From an uncultured Muribaculaceae bacterium (lineage in GTDB: Bacteria > Bacteroidota > Bacteroidia > Bacteroidales > Muribaculaceae): a stretch of 26,382 nucleotides of DNA. The notes under the pieces were generated by a model that was not told the DNA's origin, searched no databases, and saw only the letters and a program-made list of their open reading frames with translations. The DNA is taken from positions 1 through 26,382 of the forward strand of contig CAJUAF010000030.1 of assembly GCA_910584365.1 (NCBI GenBank), written 5' to 3'. Both the position numbers and the translations under genes were made by a program. This document shows positions 1 through 7,738 of the stretch, piece by piece (within the stretch, counting starts at the first letter, position 1; every line of letters begins with the position of its first letter).

Positions 1-397
1 AAAGTTAGACCTTTTTCCTGAATCCACCAAATATTTTTGCGAAAAAATTATGCTGTAAAACATCATTTTTTAGCCATTACAACAGAATCCATTGATATAC
101 AGGCAGGTCCGGCTATAAAAATTTTCCATCTTTTTACCGGTTATTTTCCTCGCTGTCGCCCGATTTCTGTACGTATGCAAGAAGAAAAATACTTTTTCCA
201 TATATTCACAGCATCAGAAAAAAGAAAGAAATCATCTCCACAAACTTTCAACGTACCCACAATGTTCCTATACTATACAGGCATCTGTCGGAACTATCAA
301 GGATGACTGAAAAGCGAAAATTCGTTTTTAACTGTCATCCCCTGGTGCCGAAGCCAAACAGTTCTAAAATCATCCAACTCTAACCAAAATTTCAACT
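1..397. other. AT-rich intergenic region / probable long 5' leader
   Basis: No convincing gene is visible here; the one 89-codon reading frame has no family resemblance and starts before the likely transcription start. A good minus-7 box (TATTTTTG, 32-39, plus strand) would place a start near 43, which would give the gene at 398 a leader of roughly 350 nt; no TTG lies at the ideal distance upstream. A hairpin sits at 301-340. Confidence 0.45.
301..340 (+). promoter_or_regulatory. Leader hairpin upstream of small secreted protein
   Basis: Outer arms GGATGAC (301-307) and GTCATCC (334-340) pair perfectly. Inside them, 310-317 pairs with 322-329 (A/T-rich with one G-U pair) around an AAAT loop. 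An internal loop separates the two stems. It lies 58 nt before the start codon at 398. Its role is unknown; it could be an mRNA leader structure or a weak terminator of upstream transcription. Confidence 0.35.
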
Positions 398-985
398 ATG
401 CGCAAATTTTTACTCTGCATCATCGCGATGACTGCCGTCGCCCTCCCCACTTTCGCCCAGGAAGATCCGAATGCAGACAATGCCGAAGGCACAATGTACA
501 TCATTCCCGTCAACAGCGACGGCTCTCTGCCTGCGCTTGTCGACGGTCAATACCAGGGCCAGGTACCTATGATTGAATACGAGGGAAGTCAAGGAGTCTC
601 GGCGAAAAACGTCAGGATTGATTATGGTTTCGTATTCGAAGGAGTGAGCAGTTCGGACGAGAAGAGAACGTTCTACAAACTTTCTTCCGGCACTCTCAAT
701 ATGGACGGAGAAAACACCCTTTCCATCGCTCCGGATGCCTCCGAATATATTTCCGTAGAACCGGGCACTTATGACATCACTTTGTTACAGCCTGCACCGG
801 GGAGACGCATTTTTACCATCACCCGCTCCAAAATTATCTCAGGAACAGATAATATAGAAACGACCGTGTCGGTTACGGTTACATATTACGACTGCAATGG
901 CCATATACTGAACGGCACACCGACATCACCGGGTGTGTATATTGTCTCTACCGGTTCGACAGCATCCAAGATACTCATAAGATAA
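398..985 (+). CDS. Small exported protein with possible T9SS C-terminal tail
   Basis: This 195-residue protein begins with a clear signal peptide (MRK, a hydrophobic stretch, then PTFAQ with likely cleavage around residues 20-21). The mature part is acidic and rich in Ser, Thr and Gly with alternating beta-type segments, and matches no family I recognise. The last 30 or so residues (YYDCNG near 160, then PGVYIV and a final KILIR) resemble the type A T9SS sorting tail, whose usual ending is PGIYIV...KVxIR. I infer an outer-membrane-exported or surface protein. It is transcribed alone, with a long AT-rich region upstream and a strong hairpin directly after the stop. The tail is short, so T9SS export is likely rather than certain. 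Confidence 0.8.
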   Translation: MRKFLLCIIAMTAVALPTFAQEDPNADNAEGTMYIIPVNSDGSLPALVDGQYQGQVPMIEYEGSQGVSAKNVRIDYGFVFEGVSSSDEKRTFYKLSSGTLNMDGENTLSIAPDASEYISVEPGTYDITLLQPAPGRRIFTITRSKIISGTDNIETTVSVTVTYYDCNGHILNGTPTSPGVYIVSTGSTASKILIR

Positions 986-1037
986 TAAGATAAGAAAAGG
1001 TCGCGGTTGGAGAACCGCGACCTTTTCTTATCTTATT
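984..1037. terminator. Bidirectional terminator between 398-985 gene and eno
   Basis: Perfect inverted repeat with 25-bp arms (984-1008 and 1013-1037) around a GGAG loop. The stem core is GGTCGCGGTT with A-rich/T-rich ends, so either strand ends in a U-rich run. It overlaps the last two bases of the upstream stop codon and lies 12 nt from the eno stop codon, serving both convergent genes. Confidence 0.9.
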
Positions 1038-1049
1038 CTGAGACAGAAT

Positions 1050-2342
1050 TTATTCGGGACGTTTGGTCTTCTTGCCATAACCGTAAGCGGCGGCAGCACC
1101 AAGTTCTTCCTCGATGCGGAGGAGCTGGTTGTACTTAGCCATACGGTCGGAGCGGGAAGCGGAACCGGTCTTGATCTGTCCGGCGTTGGTTGCAACAGCG
1201 ATATCGGCGATAGTAGCGTCCTCGGTTTCGCCGGAACGGTGGGAGATGACAGCGGTGTAGCCGTTACGCTGAGCGAGTTCTACGGCACGGAGCGTCTCGG
1301 TCAGCGAACCGATCTGGTTAACCTTAACGAGAATCGAGTTGGCGCAGCCTTCCTCAATACCACGCTTGAGGTACTTCACGTTGGTAACGAACAGGTCGTC
1401 GCCCACGAGCTGGCAGCGGTTGCCGATAAGGTCGGTCAGAATCTTCCAGCCTTCCCAGTCGTTTTCTGCCATACCGTCCTCGATGGAGTCGATGGGGTAT
1501 TTTTCAACAAGCTCCTTGAGGAAAGCAGCCTGCTGCTCGGAAGTCAGCTTGGGAGCGTCTGCACCCTGCTTCCATGTGTAGTCATAAACGCCGTCCTTGT
1601 AGAATTCGGAGGAAGCGCAGTCGAGACCGATGGTAACATCCTTTCCGGGAACATAGCCGGCCAGCTCGATAGCCTTGATGATTACCTGGAGAGCGTCTTC
1701 GGTGCCGTCGAGGTTGGGAGCGAAACCGCCTTCGTCACCGACAGCGGTGGAAAGGTTGCGTTCCTTGAGGACTTTCTTGAGGTTATGGAAAACTTCGGTA
1801 CCCATGCGGATTCCTTCGTGGAAGGAGGTAGCGCCGATGGGACGGATCATGAATTCCTGGAAGCAGATGGGAGCATCGGAGTGAGCGCCACCGTTGATGA
1901 TGTTCATCATGGGAACGGGGAGAACGTAGGTGTTGCAGCCACCGATGTATTTGTAAAGGGGAAGGTCGAGGTAGTCAGCGGCAGCCTTGGCGACAGCGAG
2001 AGATACGCCGAGGATAGCGTTAGCGCCGAGGTTGGACTTGGTGTCGGTACCGTCGAGTTTAAGCATGGCCTCGTCGATGGCAATCTGATCGAGAGCGCTC
2101 ATACCCTTGAGGGCTTCAGCGATGGGACCGTTGACATTGGCGACAGCCTTGAGGACACCCTTACCCATGTAACGGGCCTTGTCTCCGTCGCGGAGTTCGA
2201 GAGCTTCGTTGACACCGGTGGAAGCGCCGGAGGGAACGGAAGCGCGGCCGCGGGCGCCGCTTTCAAGGATTACATCGACTTCAACAGTAGGATTGCCGCG
2301 GGAATCGAGGACCTCACGACCAATGATTTTTTCGATTTTCAT
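1050..2342 (-). CDS. eno: Enolase (phosphopyruvate hydratase)
   Basis: Converts 2-phosphoglycerate to phosphoenolpyruvate in glycolysis; cytoplasmic, Mg-dependent. The 430-residue length is typical. Expected motifs are present in order: SGASTG (38-43), the GDEGGFAPN segment (202-210, catalytic Glu204), metal ligands Asp241 (GLDCASSE), Glu288 (SIEDG) and Asp315 (VGDD), the general base Lys340 (VKVNQIG), and SHRSGETED (367-375). The signature residues are all intact. The start at 2342 follows a good minus-7 box at 2427-2434. The gene is single, divergent from the tRNA-Leu, and convergent with the small secreted protein gene. Confidence 0.99.
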   Translation of the reverse strand: MKIEKIIGREVLDSRGNPTVEVDVILESGARGRASVPSGASTGVNEALELRDGDKARYMGKGVLKAVANVNGPIAEALKGMSALDQIAIDEAMLKLDGTDTKSNLGANAILGVSLAVAKAAADYLDLPLYKYIGGCNTYVLPVPMMNIINGGAHSDAPICFQEFMIRPIGATSFHEGIRMGTEVFHNLKKVLKERNLSTAVGDEGGFAPNLDGTEDALQVIIKAIELAGYVPGKDVTIGLDCASSEFYKDGVYDYTWKQGADAPKLTSEQQAAFLKELVEKYPIDSIEDGMAENDWEGWKILTDLIGNRCQLVGDDLFVTNVKYLKRGIEEGCANSILVKVNQIGSLTETLRAVELAQRNGYTAVISHRSGETEDATIADIAVATNAGQIKTGSASRSDRMAKYNQLLRIEEELGAAAAYGYGKKTKRPE

Positions 2343-2426
2343 AATCTATGTATTGATAACTATTGCTTTAAAGCAGTTAGGTTATAAGTTGTCTTGTGTC
2401 GGGCGGACGGCATATTTAGCCAACTG

Positions 2427-2434
2427 CAAAGTTA
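2427..2434 (-). promoter_or_regulatory. eno promoter (minus-7 box)
   Basis: Reading the minus strand this is TAACTTTG, a perfect match to the Bacteroidetes minus-7 consensus TAnnTTTG, about 85 nt upstream of the eno start codon. No TTG lies at the ideal 19-21 nt upstream distance, so the minus-33 element is weak or displaced. It is back-to-back with the tRNA-Leu promoter. Confidence 0.65.
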
Positions 2435-2454
2435 CAAAAAATTCCAACAATATC

Positions 2455-2485
2455 TTGCCGGATTGATTAAAAAAGCGTAAATTTG
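2455..2485 (+). promoter_or_regulatory. tRNA-Leu promoter
   Basis: TTG at 2455-2457, exactly 20 nt, then TAAATTTG at 2478-2485 followed by C: a full-consensus Bacteroidetes promoter. The predicted start is near 2489, giving a tRNA 5' leader of about 40 nt. Confidence 0.85.
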
Positions 2486-2528
2486 CGCAGATTTTTTGAG
2501 CGGCATACGATGCCGTGCCATAAAACCG

Positions 2529-2612
2529 GGCCGAATGGTGGAATGGTAGACACGAAGGACTTAAAATCCTTTGGCCATTGCGGCTGTGTGGGTTCGAGTC
2601 CCACTTCGGCTA
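2529..2612 (+). tRNA. tRNA-Leu (anticodon TAA)
   Basis: The sequence folds as a class II tRNA. The acceptor stem pairs 2529-2535 with 2605-2611 (first pair G-U), the D-arm contains GGTAGAC, and the anticodon loop is CTTAAAA giving TAA. It has a leucine-type variable arm (TGGCCATTGCGGCTG) and a T-loop TTCGAGT flanked by GTGGG/CCCAC. The discriminator is A and the CCA end is not encoded. One end may be off by a base because the first pair could be drawn either way. Confidence 0.95.
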
Positions 2613-2656
2613 CGCAAGCAGGGAATGTCTGAATTCAGACATTCCCTGCTTGCGTA
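2611..2656. terminator. Bidirectional terminator, perfect 46-bp palindrome
   Basis: Perfect inverted repeat with 23-bp arms (2611-2633, 2634-2656) centred on GAATTC, beginning with the last two bases of the tRNA and ending 20 nt from the porU stop codon. It should terminate the tRNA transcript and, in the other direction, porU. Runs of T are short, so termination may rely mainly on the stem. Confidence 0.8.
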
Positions 2657-2676
2657 TTCTCTTATGTGTACCTCTA

Positions 2677-5600
2677 TTAACGGCCTACGACAAAGGAGGC
2701 CGGAGCGGCGGAGCCGTAACGGCGCCCCGATTTAAAATAGCATCCGACGCTGTAATTTCCGTCGGGAACATCGGCGCCGCTGTTATCTTTCAGATTCCAG
2801 GTATAGGGGAAAGACACCTCGCCGGCCGAAAAGACGGTAGAGCCGTCGGGAGCCGTCACAACCAGGCGTCCCACGGGCGCATCAGCCAGCGAATGTTCGA
2901 TATCTATCACCACATTTTCCCGCGCATGGGGATGCTCTATCTTCATGGCGGCTTCGGAAACATTGGCCACATTGAAGCTTATCGTCCGGTCGGACGTCAG
3001 GCCGGCGGCATTTATGGCGCGGAACGTCAGATAATGCGACCCGTCAAGTAGTCCGGTCACCGGGAAAGCCAGCGAGCCGCTTCCGTCGGGATGAACGGTA
3101 AAATACCCGTCGGCTCCCGTAAGACGGCGCGAATCATCGAGGGTCACGGTCACACCTCCACCCAGGCGGTCGGAATTTCCGAGCAGCCCGAACTCATCGG
3201 GAGCCACCTCGGCATACAGCGTAAAGTCGGAGGGGAGGCAGTCACCGTCCACAAACTCGGGGGATTCGGCATACATGGCCGTAATCTCGGGAGCGACAGC
3301 CGTTCCAGCCAGGTCCGGGTCCACTTCCTGAAGAATCGAAATACCTTTCAGGTTTCCGACAGCGCGGCGACGGCTGTCATCGGAAATGGCGAAGAGCGTA
3401 ATGGTATTCTCATTACCCTGATATGCCGGCAGGGCAAACTTGACGTTTCCGGCGAAACGACCTTTTTCCACTTTGAATTTGACTTCCTGGAGGAGGGTTT
3501 CGTCCAGCGTTATAGTCTTTTCGGGATTGTTCTCATTGGCGGTAAGAGCCGTCGATGCGGTATGGGGGGCATCATAGACCAGCATCGTCAGGGTGCCGCT
3601 GAACGATTCATCCACCTCTCCGGCAGGAGTCTTCACCACTCCCTCCACACGGTTCTCGGTCAGCGGGCTGACGCTTACGGTCTCTCCGGGAGCAGCTCCG
3701 TTGAAGGCCGTAATCTCGGTCTTCAGGGAGGGTACGTTCAGCGGAATCATCGGATCACCGGCGTAATTATAGCTCATCGTATTGATAAACATACTGTAAT
3801 CGGCGACCCCTCCCATTGACATGATGGCATTGCGGCCCATGCGGTAGACATCTCCCATCGTATCGCCGGCTTTGGCCGAGTAGAACGCCCGGGTCATGGC
3901 CTGGCTGACATAAAGGTTCAGCTCCATATAGACGCTTCGGGTCGGCCCTACGCCGGCAATCATGCCCCCGGTGGGATTGAGAATCATATCAAGCTGAATG
4001 GAGGAACCGGGAAGATCCAGCGCCAGGGTAGCGCAGGACGCATACACCACAAACGGAGGATATTTCACCTTAGTCTCGCGGTCAAAGGCGTTGTACCACA
4101 GACCGCCCCCGCCGATGACCGTGCCGGCGGAATGCCCCATGAAGACCCAGTAGCCGAGTCCTCGCTGAAGTTGCTGGCGCAGACGCTCGCGGACGCGTGT
4201 AACATCCTTATAGGGATCATACAGGGCCATGTGGAAGCAGTCGATTACCGTCGAAGGGGAAGCGTCATTGATGATTCCGCGTATTGATTCGCCCTGCTCC
4301 AGATGGCCGTTCTTATCCCCGTTGTCGGTCAGGATAAGGGCACGGTTATAGATAGGTTCTTCCGAGGGTTCCGAAAGATATGTCTCCAGCTTGTCGACAT
4401 AATCCTTCGCCTCTCCGAAACTTCCCGCCGGCACGCGGCCTACATTGATATCAAGCAGCCCGCGCATGAACGAACCCGAAGATTTACCGTCGTTGAAGAC
4501 AAAATTATCGTTAAGCATGGCGTAGATGGCATCCGTGGCATAACATTTGGGAGTCTCGCCGGATATAGAACTGTCGACACACTGGAGCATCGGCACATAG
4601 GTCGCCTCGAAATCCTCGCGGGTCTCGGTCGACATCAGTCCCGTATTATCGCTGAACGCCCGGGCGAAAAGCATCACGGCCTTCAGCTTGCCGGGCTCGC
4701 GGTCATAAAGCATCTTGACAAGGCGCCGGATCGCCATCGGATGGAGAGCGCCCGAGGAAAACTCATTGCAGGCCTCCCGGAAAGGCACCACCGCCACATC
4801 CAGCCCCGTATACCGCTTATGAATCTCGGCCAGGCGCAGCGCCTGGCTGTAAGTCTTGTCGGAGGAAATCACCAGCATATCGGGTACTGCCATACCATGA
4901 TAATTCTGATTGGCCACTTCGCCGACAACCTCAACCTCATGCAATTTCTGAGCCGGATCAAACGCCACAAACCTGCGGGCGCAGATTTTGCCGGTCATGG
5001 TGTAATCGGCATCGGAAACAAACGTCTGTTTCCCGGACTGACCGGCGAGATCTTCCAGAGAAAACTCGCGGGGGACCTCATCGTAAGTAACATCCCACAC
5101 CCTGGTGGTTGACGTACCCCCCGAAAGCACCACCCGTTGCCCGGTCTTGAGAATCGGGAACAAAAGCGACGACTGCGCCTGCCCCGAGACATTCGTACCG
5201 CGGGGATAGACTACCGTAATATAATCCACATATCCCGCCACCAGGTTGGTCATCTGGGAAGCGTCGGCCGTCATCGGATATATGTCATCGGCCCGCTTGG
5301 CAAGCTTGTTCCACCTGTACAGCTGAGTGCCATAGAGATATGACTTATACTTGGGATCCCCGCCGTTGCCAGGGGCAGTCTGCACCCCGGGGTCTTCACC
5401 GGGAAAAGACCAGAGAAGGCGCGCAGTGCCGGCATTTATACCTACAGCCGTCTCAATCGAGGGGCCGTCGCCGTCCGGCTCATAATCCGGCAGATACAGG
5501 TCGAACGTCTGCACGGGTTTCTCAACGAAATTGTCCCTGCAGAACAGATATGCGCCGATATTTGCCGGCTGATATTCCTTGAAATCCTTTATAAAAGTCC

Positions 5601-6123
5601 CCTGAGCGTTCTCCAGCAACGGCTCACTCTCGTTTGCGGGAGCATCCGTAACACCTATCTCCAGGGCATCGCGGGAATCAGTAAGATAATATACCGAATA
5701 ATCATTATTGAAATCACGGTAAAGTTTGCTCTCATAGCGCGGAAGACTGCTGGCCACATTCAGCCGGTAAGGCACCAGCACCTCCGAGGCGTCGGCATAG
5801 AAAACCAGCTTGTCAGCATAACGCCCTACGGGGACCGCGGGAAGATCATCGGGAAACGCCGTCGAAAAGGCATAATCCCGCAGCCCGAATCCGTCATATC
5901 CGTAAACGGCCACTTTCGAGGGATCCCGGAAACCAAGCTCCCGGAGCCGCTCGTAAGATATCTCCTGCATCCCGGACTCATGAACTTTCACTTTCACCCA
6001 TTTACCGGAAGAAAGCACGGAGGAGGACGTATAATAGGACGTCGGGAGCGCCGACACCGTCATCACAGAACCGATTACAGACAGAATACCGCCGCAGAAA
6101 CAACGGTAAATATGTTTCATCAT
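2677..6123 (-). CDS. porU: Type IX secretion system sortase PorU (C25 peptidase family)
   Basis: PorU is the cell-surface sortase that cleaves the C-terminal signal of T9SS cargo and attaches the protein to A-LPS. This 1148-residue protein has an N-terminal signal sequence (about 1-25), a long N-terminal beta-rich region, a gingipain-type C25 catalytic region (about 400-800), and a C-terminal FlgD/Ig-like domain ending PDGNYSVGCYF...FVVGR. The catalytic pair is visible as His664 in FMGHSAG and Cys697 in VYASCAT. The spacing of 33 residues equals that reported for Porphyromonas gingivalis PorU (His657/Cys690), and the total length is almost the same as well. Another C25 protease is the only serious alternative. 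porV is not adjacent, unlike in some genomes. It is a single gene with its own promoter near 6209-6239. Confidence 0.9.
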   Translation of the reverse strand: MMKHIYRCFCGGILSVIGSVMTVSALPTSYYTSSSVLSSGKWVKVKVHESGMQEISYERLRELGFRDPSKVAVYGYDGFGLRDYAFSTAFPDDLPAVPVGRYADKLVFYADASEVLVPYRLNVASSLPRYESKLYRDFNNDYSVYYLTDSRDALEIGVTDAPANESEPLLENAQGTFIKDFKEYQPANIGAYLFCRDNFVEKPVQTFDLYLPDYEPDGDGPSIETAVGINAGTARLLWSFPGEDPGVQTAPGNGGDPKYKSYLYGTQLYRWNKLAKRADDIYPMTADASQMTNLVAGYVDYITVVYPRGTNVSGQAQSSLLFPILKTGQRVVLSGGTSTTRVWDVTYDEVPREFSLEDLAGQSGKQTFVSDADYTMTGKICARRFVAFDPAQKLHEVEVVGEVANQNYHGMAVPDMLVISSDKTYSQALRLAEIHKRYTGLDVAVVPFREACNEFSSGALHPMAIRRLVKMLYDREPGKLKAVMLFARAFSDNTGLMSTETREDFEATYVPMLQCVDSSISGETPKCYATDAIYAMLNDNFVFNDGKSSGSFMRGLLDINVGRVPAGSFGEAKDYVDKLETYLSEPSEEPIYNRALILTDNGDKNGHLEQGESIRGIINDASPSTVIDCFHMALYDPYKDVTRVRERLRQQLQRGLGYWVFMGHSAGTVIGGGGLWYNAFDRETKVKYPPFVVYASCATLALDLPGSSIQLDMILNPTGGMIAGVGPTRSVYMELNLYVSQAMTRAFYSAKAGDTMGDVYRMGRNAIMSMGGVADYSMFINTMSYNYAGDPMIPLNVPSLKTEITAFNGAAPGETVSVSPLTENRVEGVVKTPAGEVDESFSGTLTMLVYDAPHTASTALTANENNPEKTITLDETLLQEVKFKVEKGRFAGNVKFALPAYQGNENTITLFAISDDSRRRAVGNLKGISILQEVDPDLAGTAVAPEITAMYAESPEFVDGDCLPSDFTLYAEVAPDEFGLLGNSDRLGGGVTVTLDDSRRLTGADGYFTVHPDGSGSLAFPVTGLLDGSHYLTFRAINAAGLTSDRTISFNVANVSEAAMKIEHPHARENVVIDIEHSLADAPVGRLVVTAPDGSTVFSAGEVSFPYTWNLKDNSGADVPDGNYSVGCYFKSGRRYGSAAPASFVVGR

Positions 6124-6208
6124 CTCAACTGAAAAATACTATATTGTGTTATATCAGGTAGCCGGAATGACCGGAACTCGAAAAAGGCGCCCACATTTAT
6201 CCCTGACA

Positions 6209-6239
6209 CAAATGTCACGGAAAGGCATATCTTCTTCAA
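6209..6239 (-). promoter_or_regulatory. Candidate porU promoter with overlapping small inverted repeat
   Basis: On the minus strand: TTG (6237-6239), exactly 20 nt, then GACATTTG (6209-6216), one base off the minus-7 consensus. Predicted start is near 6205, about 80 nt before porU. The minus-7 box lies inside a small inverted repeat TGACA-CAAA-TGTCA (6204-6217) that could bind a regulator. Confidence 0.55.
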
Positions 6240-6350
6240 TGAATTAACGGATGGCTCGGCCATTTATTTTCCCGGGATGTAATTTCCGCCTTAATTTCCT
6301 GAAAACTGCCCTGGAGGGCGTATTCCCGAATATGGTAACGGATTTTTTCG

Positions 6351-6358
6351 TACCTTTG
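6351..6358 (+). promoter_or_regulatory. Minus-7 box for PCMD-type protein gene
   Basis: TACCTTTG followed by C, a perfect minus-7 match, 19 nt before the start codon at 6378. No TTG stands at the ideal upstream spacing. The implied leader is only about 15 nt. Confidence 0.6.
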
Positions 6359-6377
6359 CAAGCTGAATAAATTATAT

Positions 6378-7349
6378 ATGTCTATGATCAGAAAATATCT
6401 GATTTCGTTAACAATCGCCATGCTGATACCATCGGCAATGGAAGCCCAGAAAACCGAACGCATAAAATATGGCGATTTCGAAAACTGGGTGACACGTAAT
6501 ATCCCCGAGTCCCGCATCATCGGCGGCAACACCAAGCAGCTGTTTGAAATAGCCCCCAATGCCACAATCGACGGCGCCCGCCCCTACTCCAACCAGGGAG
6601 GTTCCCCCTGGGCCACTTCCAACGTAATGGCCAAAGTCTGCGGCATAACCAAAGGCTCCAACGCCGTCTTTCCCGACAAGCGCGAGACCGGAGGACGATG
6701 CTGCAAGTTAACCACCATGATGGAGCATTGCAAAGCCCTCGGCATAATAAATGTCGACGTACTGGTGGCCGGTTCGATTTTCCTGGGTGAATTTATCGAA
6801 CCGGTAAAGTCCACCTCCGAGCCTTACTCTAAAATGGAGATGGGAATCCCTTTCACCCGGCGTCCCAAAGCTCTCAGCTTCGACTACAAACTCCATATGC
6901 CCCCCGCCACGGCCGGACGAATCTATTCCTCCGGATTCGGCAAGAAAAAACAGCTTAAAGGAAACGACGCCGCCGAAGTATATATCATCCTGCAGCGCCG
7001 GTGGGAAGACGCCGAGGGGAATCTGTATGCCAAACGCGTGGGCACCGGACGCGAACGATTCTCCAAGGGCACATCCGGATGGGTCAACAACCACCGGATT
7101 CCGGTCCATTACGGAGATATAACCGGAAAATCCTTTTACAAACCCTATATGGGACTAATTCCACGGGATAAATCCTATTATGCCCGCAATTCAAAAGGGA
7201 AGATGGTCCCCGTCCAGGAAGTAGGCTGGGATACACCCGACGCCACTCCCACACATCTGCTGGTAATGGCTTCGGCCGGCTCCGGCACCGCCTATATCGG
7301 CACTCTCGACCTTACCCTGTGGGTCGACAACTTCGCCCTGGTCTACTGA
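6378..7349 (+). CDS. Exported PCMD-domain protein (putative glycan-binding surface protein)
   Basis: The 323-residue protein starts with a signal peptide (SMIRKYLISLTIAMLIPSAMEAQ, read from residue 2, cleavage near 23) without a lipobox Cys. The mature part begins YGDFENW, has a central GIPFTRRPKALSFDYK segment (about 153-168) and ends TLWVDNFALVY. This layout (opening DFENW, GxPFTxRPxAL with an aromatic strand, closing VDxFxxxY) is that of the Bacteroidetes PCMD domain, often found in outer-membrane or polysaccharide-associated proteins. Function of the family is poorly known; carbohydrate binding is inference. No T9SS tail is seen. It is divergent from porU and monocistronic. The initiator could also be Met3. 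Confidence 0.75.
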   Translation: MSMIRKYLISLTIAMLIPSAMEAQKTERIKYGDFENWVTRNIPESRIIGGNTKQLFEIAPNATIDGARPYSNQGGSPWATSNVMAKVCGITKGSNAVFPDKRETGGRCCKLTTMMEHCKALGIINVDVLVAGSIFLGEFIEPVKSTSEPYSKMEMGIPFTRRPKALSFDYKLHMPPATAGRIYSSGFGKKKQLKGNDAAEVYIILQRRWEDAEGNLYAKRVGTGRERFSKGTSGWVNNHRIPVHYGDITGKSFYKPYMGLIPRDKSYYARNSKGKMVPVQEVGWDTPDATPTHLLVMASAGSGTAYIGTLDLTLWVDNFALVY

Positions 7350-7492
7350 CGCCCCCGCGTCCCGCCGCGTGCAGCTCGCCGGAGGATACAATGTCGGCTG
7401 TACTACATTATCACAAAATCGTTCTATGGACCGACATCGTATTAACAAAAGTTAAATCAGACTTCTGATAGTTTGAAAAATCGCCCGGATAT

Positions 7493-7523
7493 TTGCATAA
7501 TTCAGAATTAATATCGAAATTTG
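7493..7523 (+). promoter_or_regulatory. Promoter of short transcript
   Basis: TTG at 7493-7495, exactly 20 nt, then GAAATTTG at 7516-7523 followed by C; one base off the TAnnTTTG consensus. Predicted start near 7527. Confidence 0.55.
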
Positions 7524-7526
7524 CAC

Positions 7527-7602
7527 CGTGTGTTTTTCATAGTATTAGATTAAGATAAAGGTTTAAAGGAGAAGGGTCGTCGTGATGACGACCCTTTTTT
7601 TA
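7527..7602 (+). ncRNA. Putative short non-coding transcript (about 75 nt)
   Basis: The unit is bounded by a near-consensus promoter and a strong intrinsic terminator, with no open reading frame. A purine-rich stretch (AAAGGAGAAGGG, about 7565-7576) runs straight into the terminator stem. It could be a small RNA, or an attenuated leader for tnaA downstream. The latter is less likely because tnaA has its own minus-7 box. A similar arrangement occurs at 17036-17179. Confidence 0.4.
7572..7602 (+). terminator. Intrinsic terminator
   Basis: Arms AAGGGTCGTC (7572-7581) and GACGACCCTT (7587-7596) pair perfectly around a GTGAT loop, followed by a run of eight T (7595-7602). A classic Rho-independent terminator on the plus strand. 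Confidence 0.9.
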
Positions 7603-7658
7603 TTCCGTCAACCCGGGGAAAGATTCCAAATGACCGGTTTTAAATTTGGCTATCCCGA

Positions 7659-7666
7659 TATTTTTG
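7659..7666 (+). promoter_or_regulatory. tnaA minus-7 box
   Basis: TATTTTTG followed by T, a perfect minus-7 match. Start predicted near 7670, leaving a leader of about 69 nt. This argues that the tnaA start codon is 7739 and not the in-frame ATG at 7646, which lies upstream of this box. No TTG at ideal spacing. Confidence 0.55.
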
Positions 7667-7738
7667 TCTAACTTCACCCCCATAAAATCTTTTCGGGAGA
7701 TTCCGAAACCAAAACCACCTTTAAAATCTATACCAGAC

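Larger units (their letters stand above)
7350..7738. other. Intergenic region with short transcript unit and tnaA promoter
   Basis: No protein gene is supported. It contains a small inverted repeat ATCAGA-CT-TCTGAT (7456-7469), a promoter at 7493-7523, a strong plus-strand terminator at 7572-7602, and the tnaA minus-7 box at 7659-7666. Confidence 0.7.

Noticed and set aside
37..306. 89-codon frame at the left end
   Set aside because: It starts before the likely transcription start, has no family match, and lies in AT-rich non-coding sequence.
1239..2387. 382-codon open frame antisense to enolase
   Set aside because: Fully explained as the complement of a highly biased enolase gene; the product is low-complexity Val/Gly/Glu/Asp with no domain.
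7646..7738. 31-codon N-terminal extension of tryptophanase
   Set aside because: It contains the likely tnaA minus-7 box, and family members start near MELPFAESWK.
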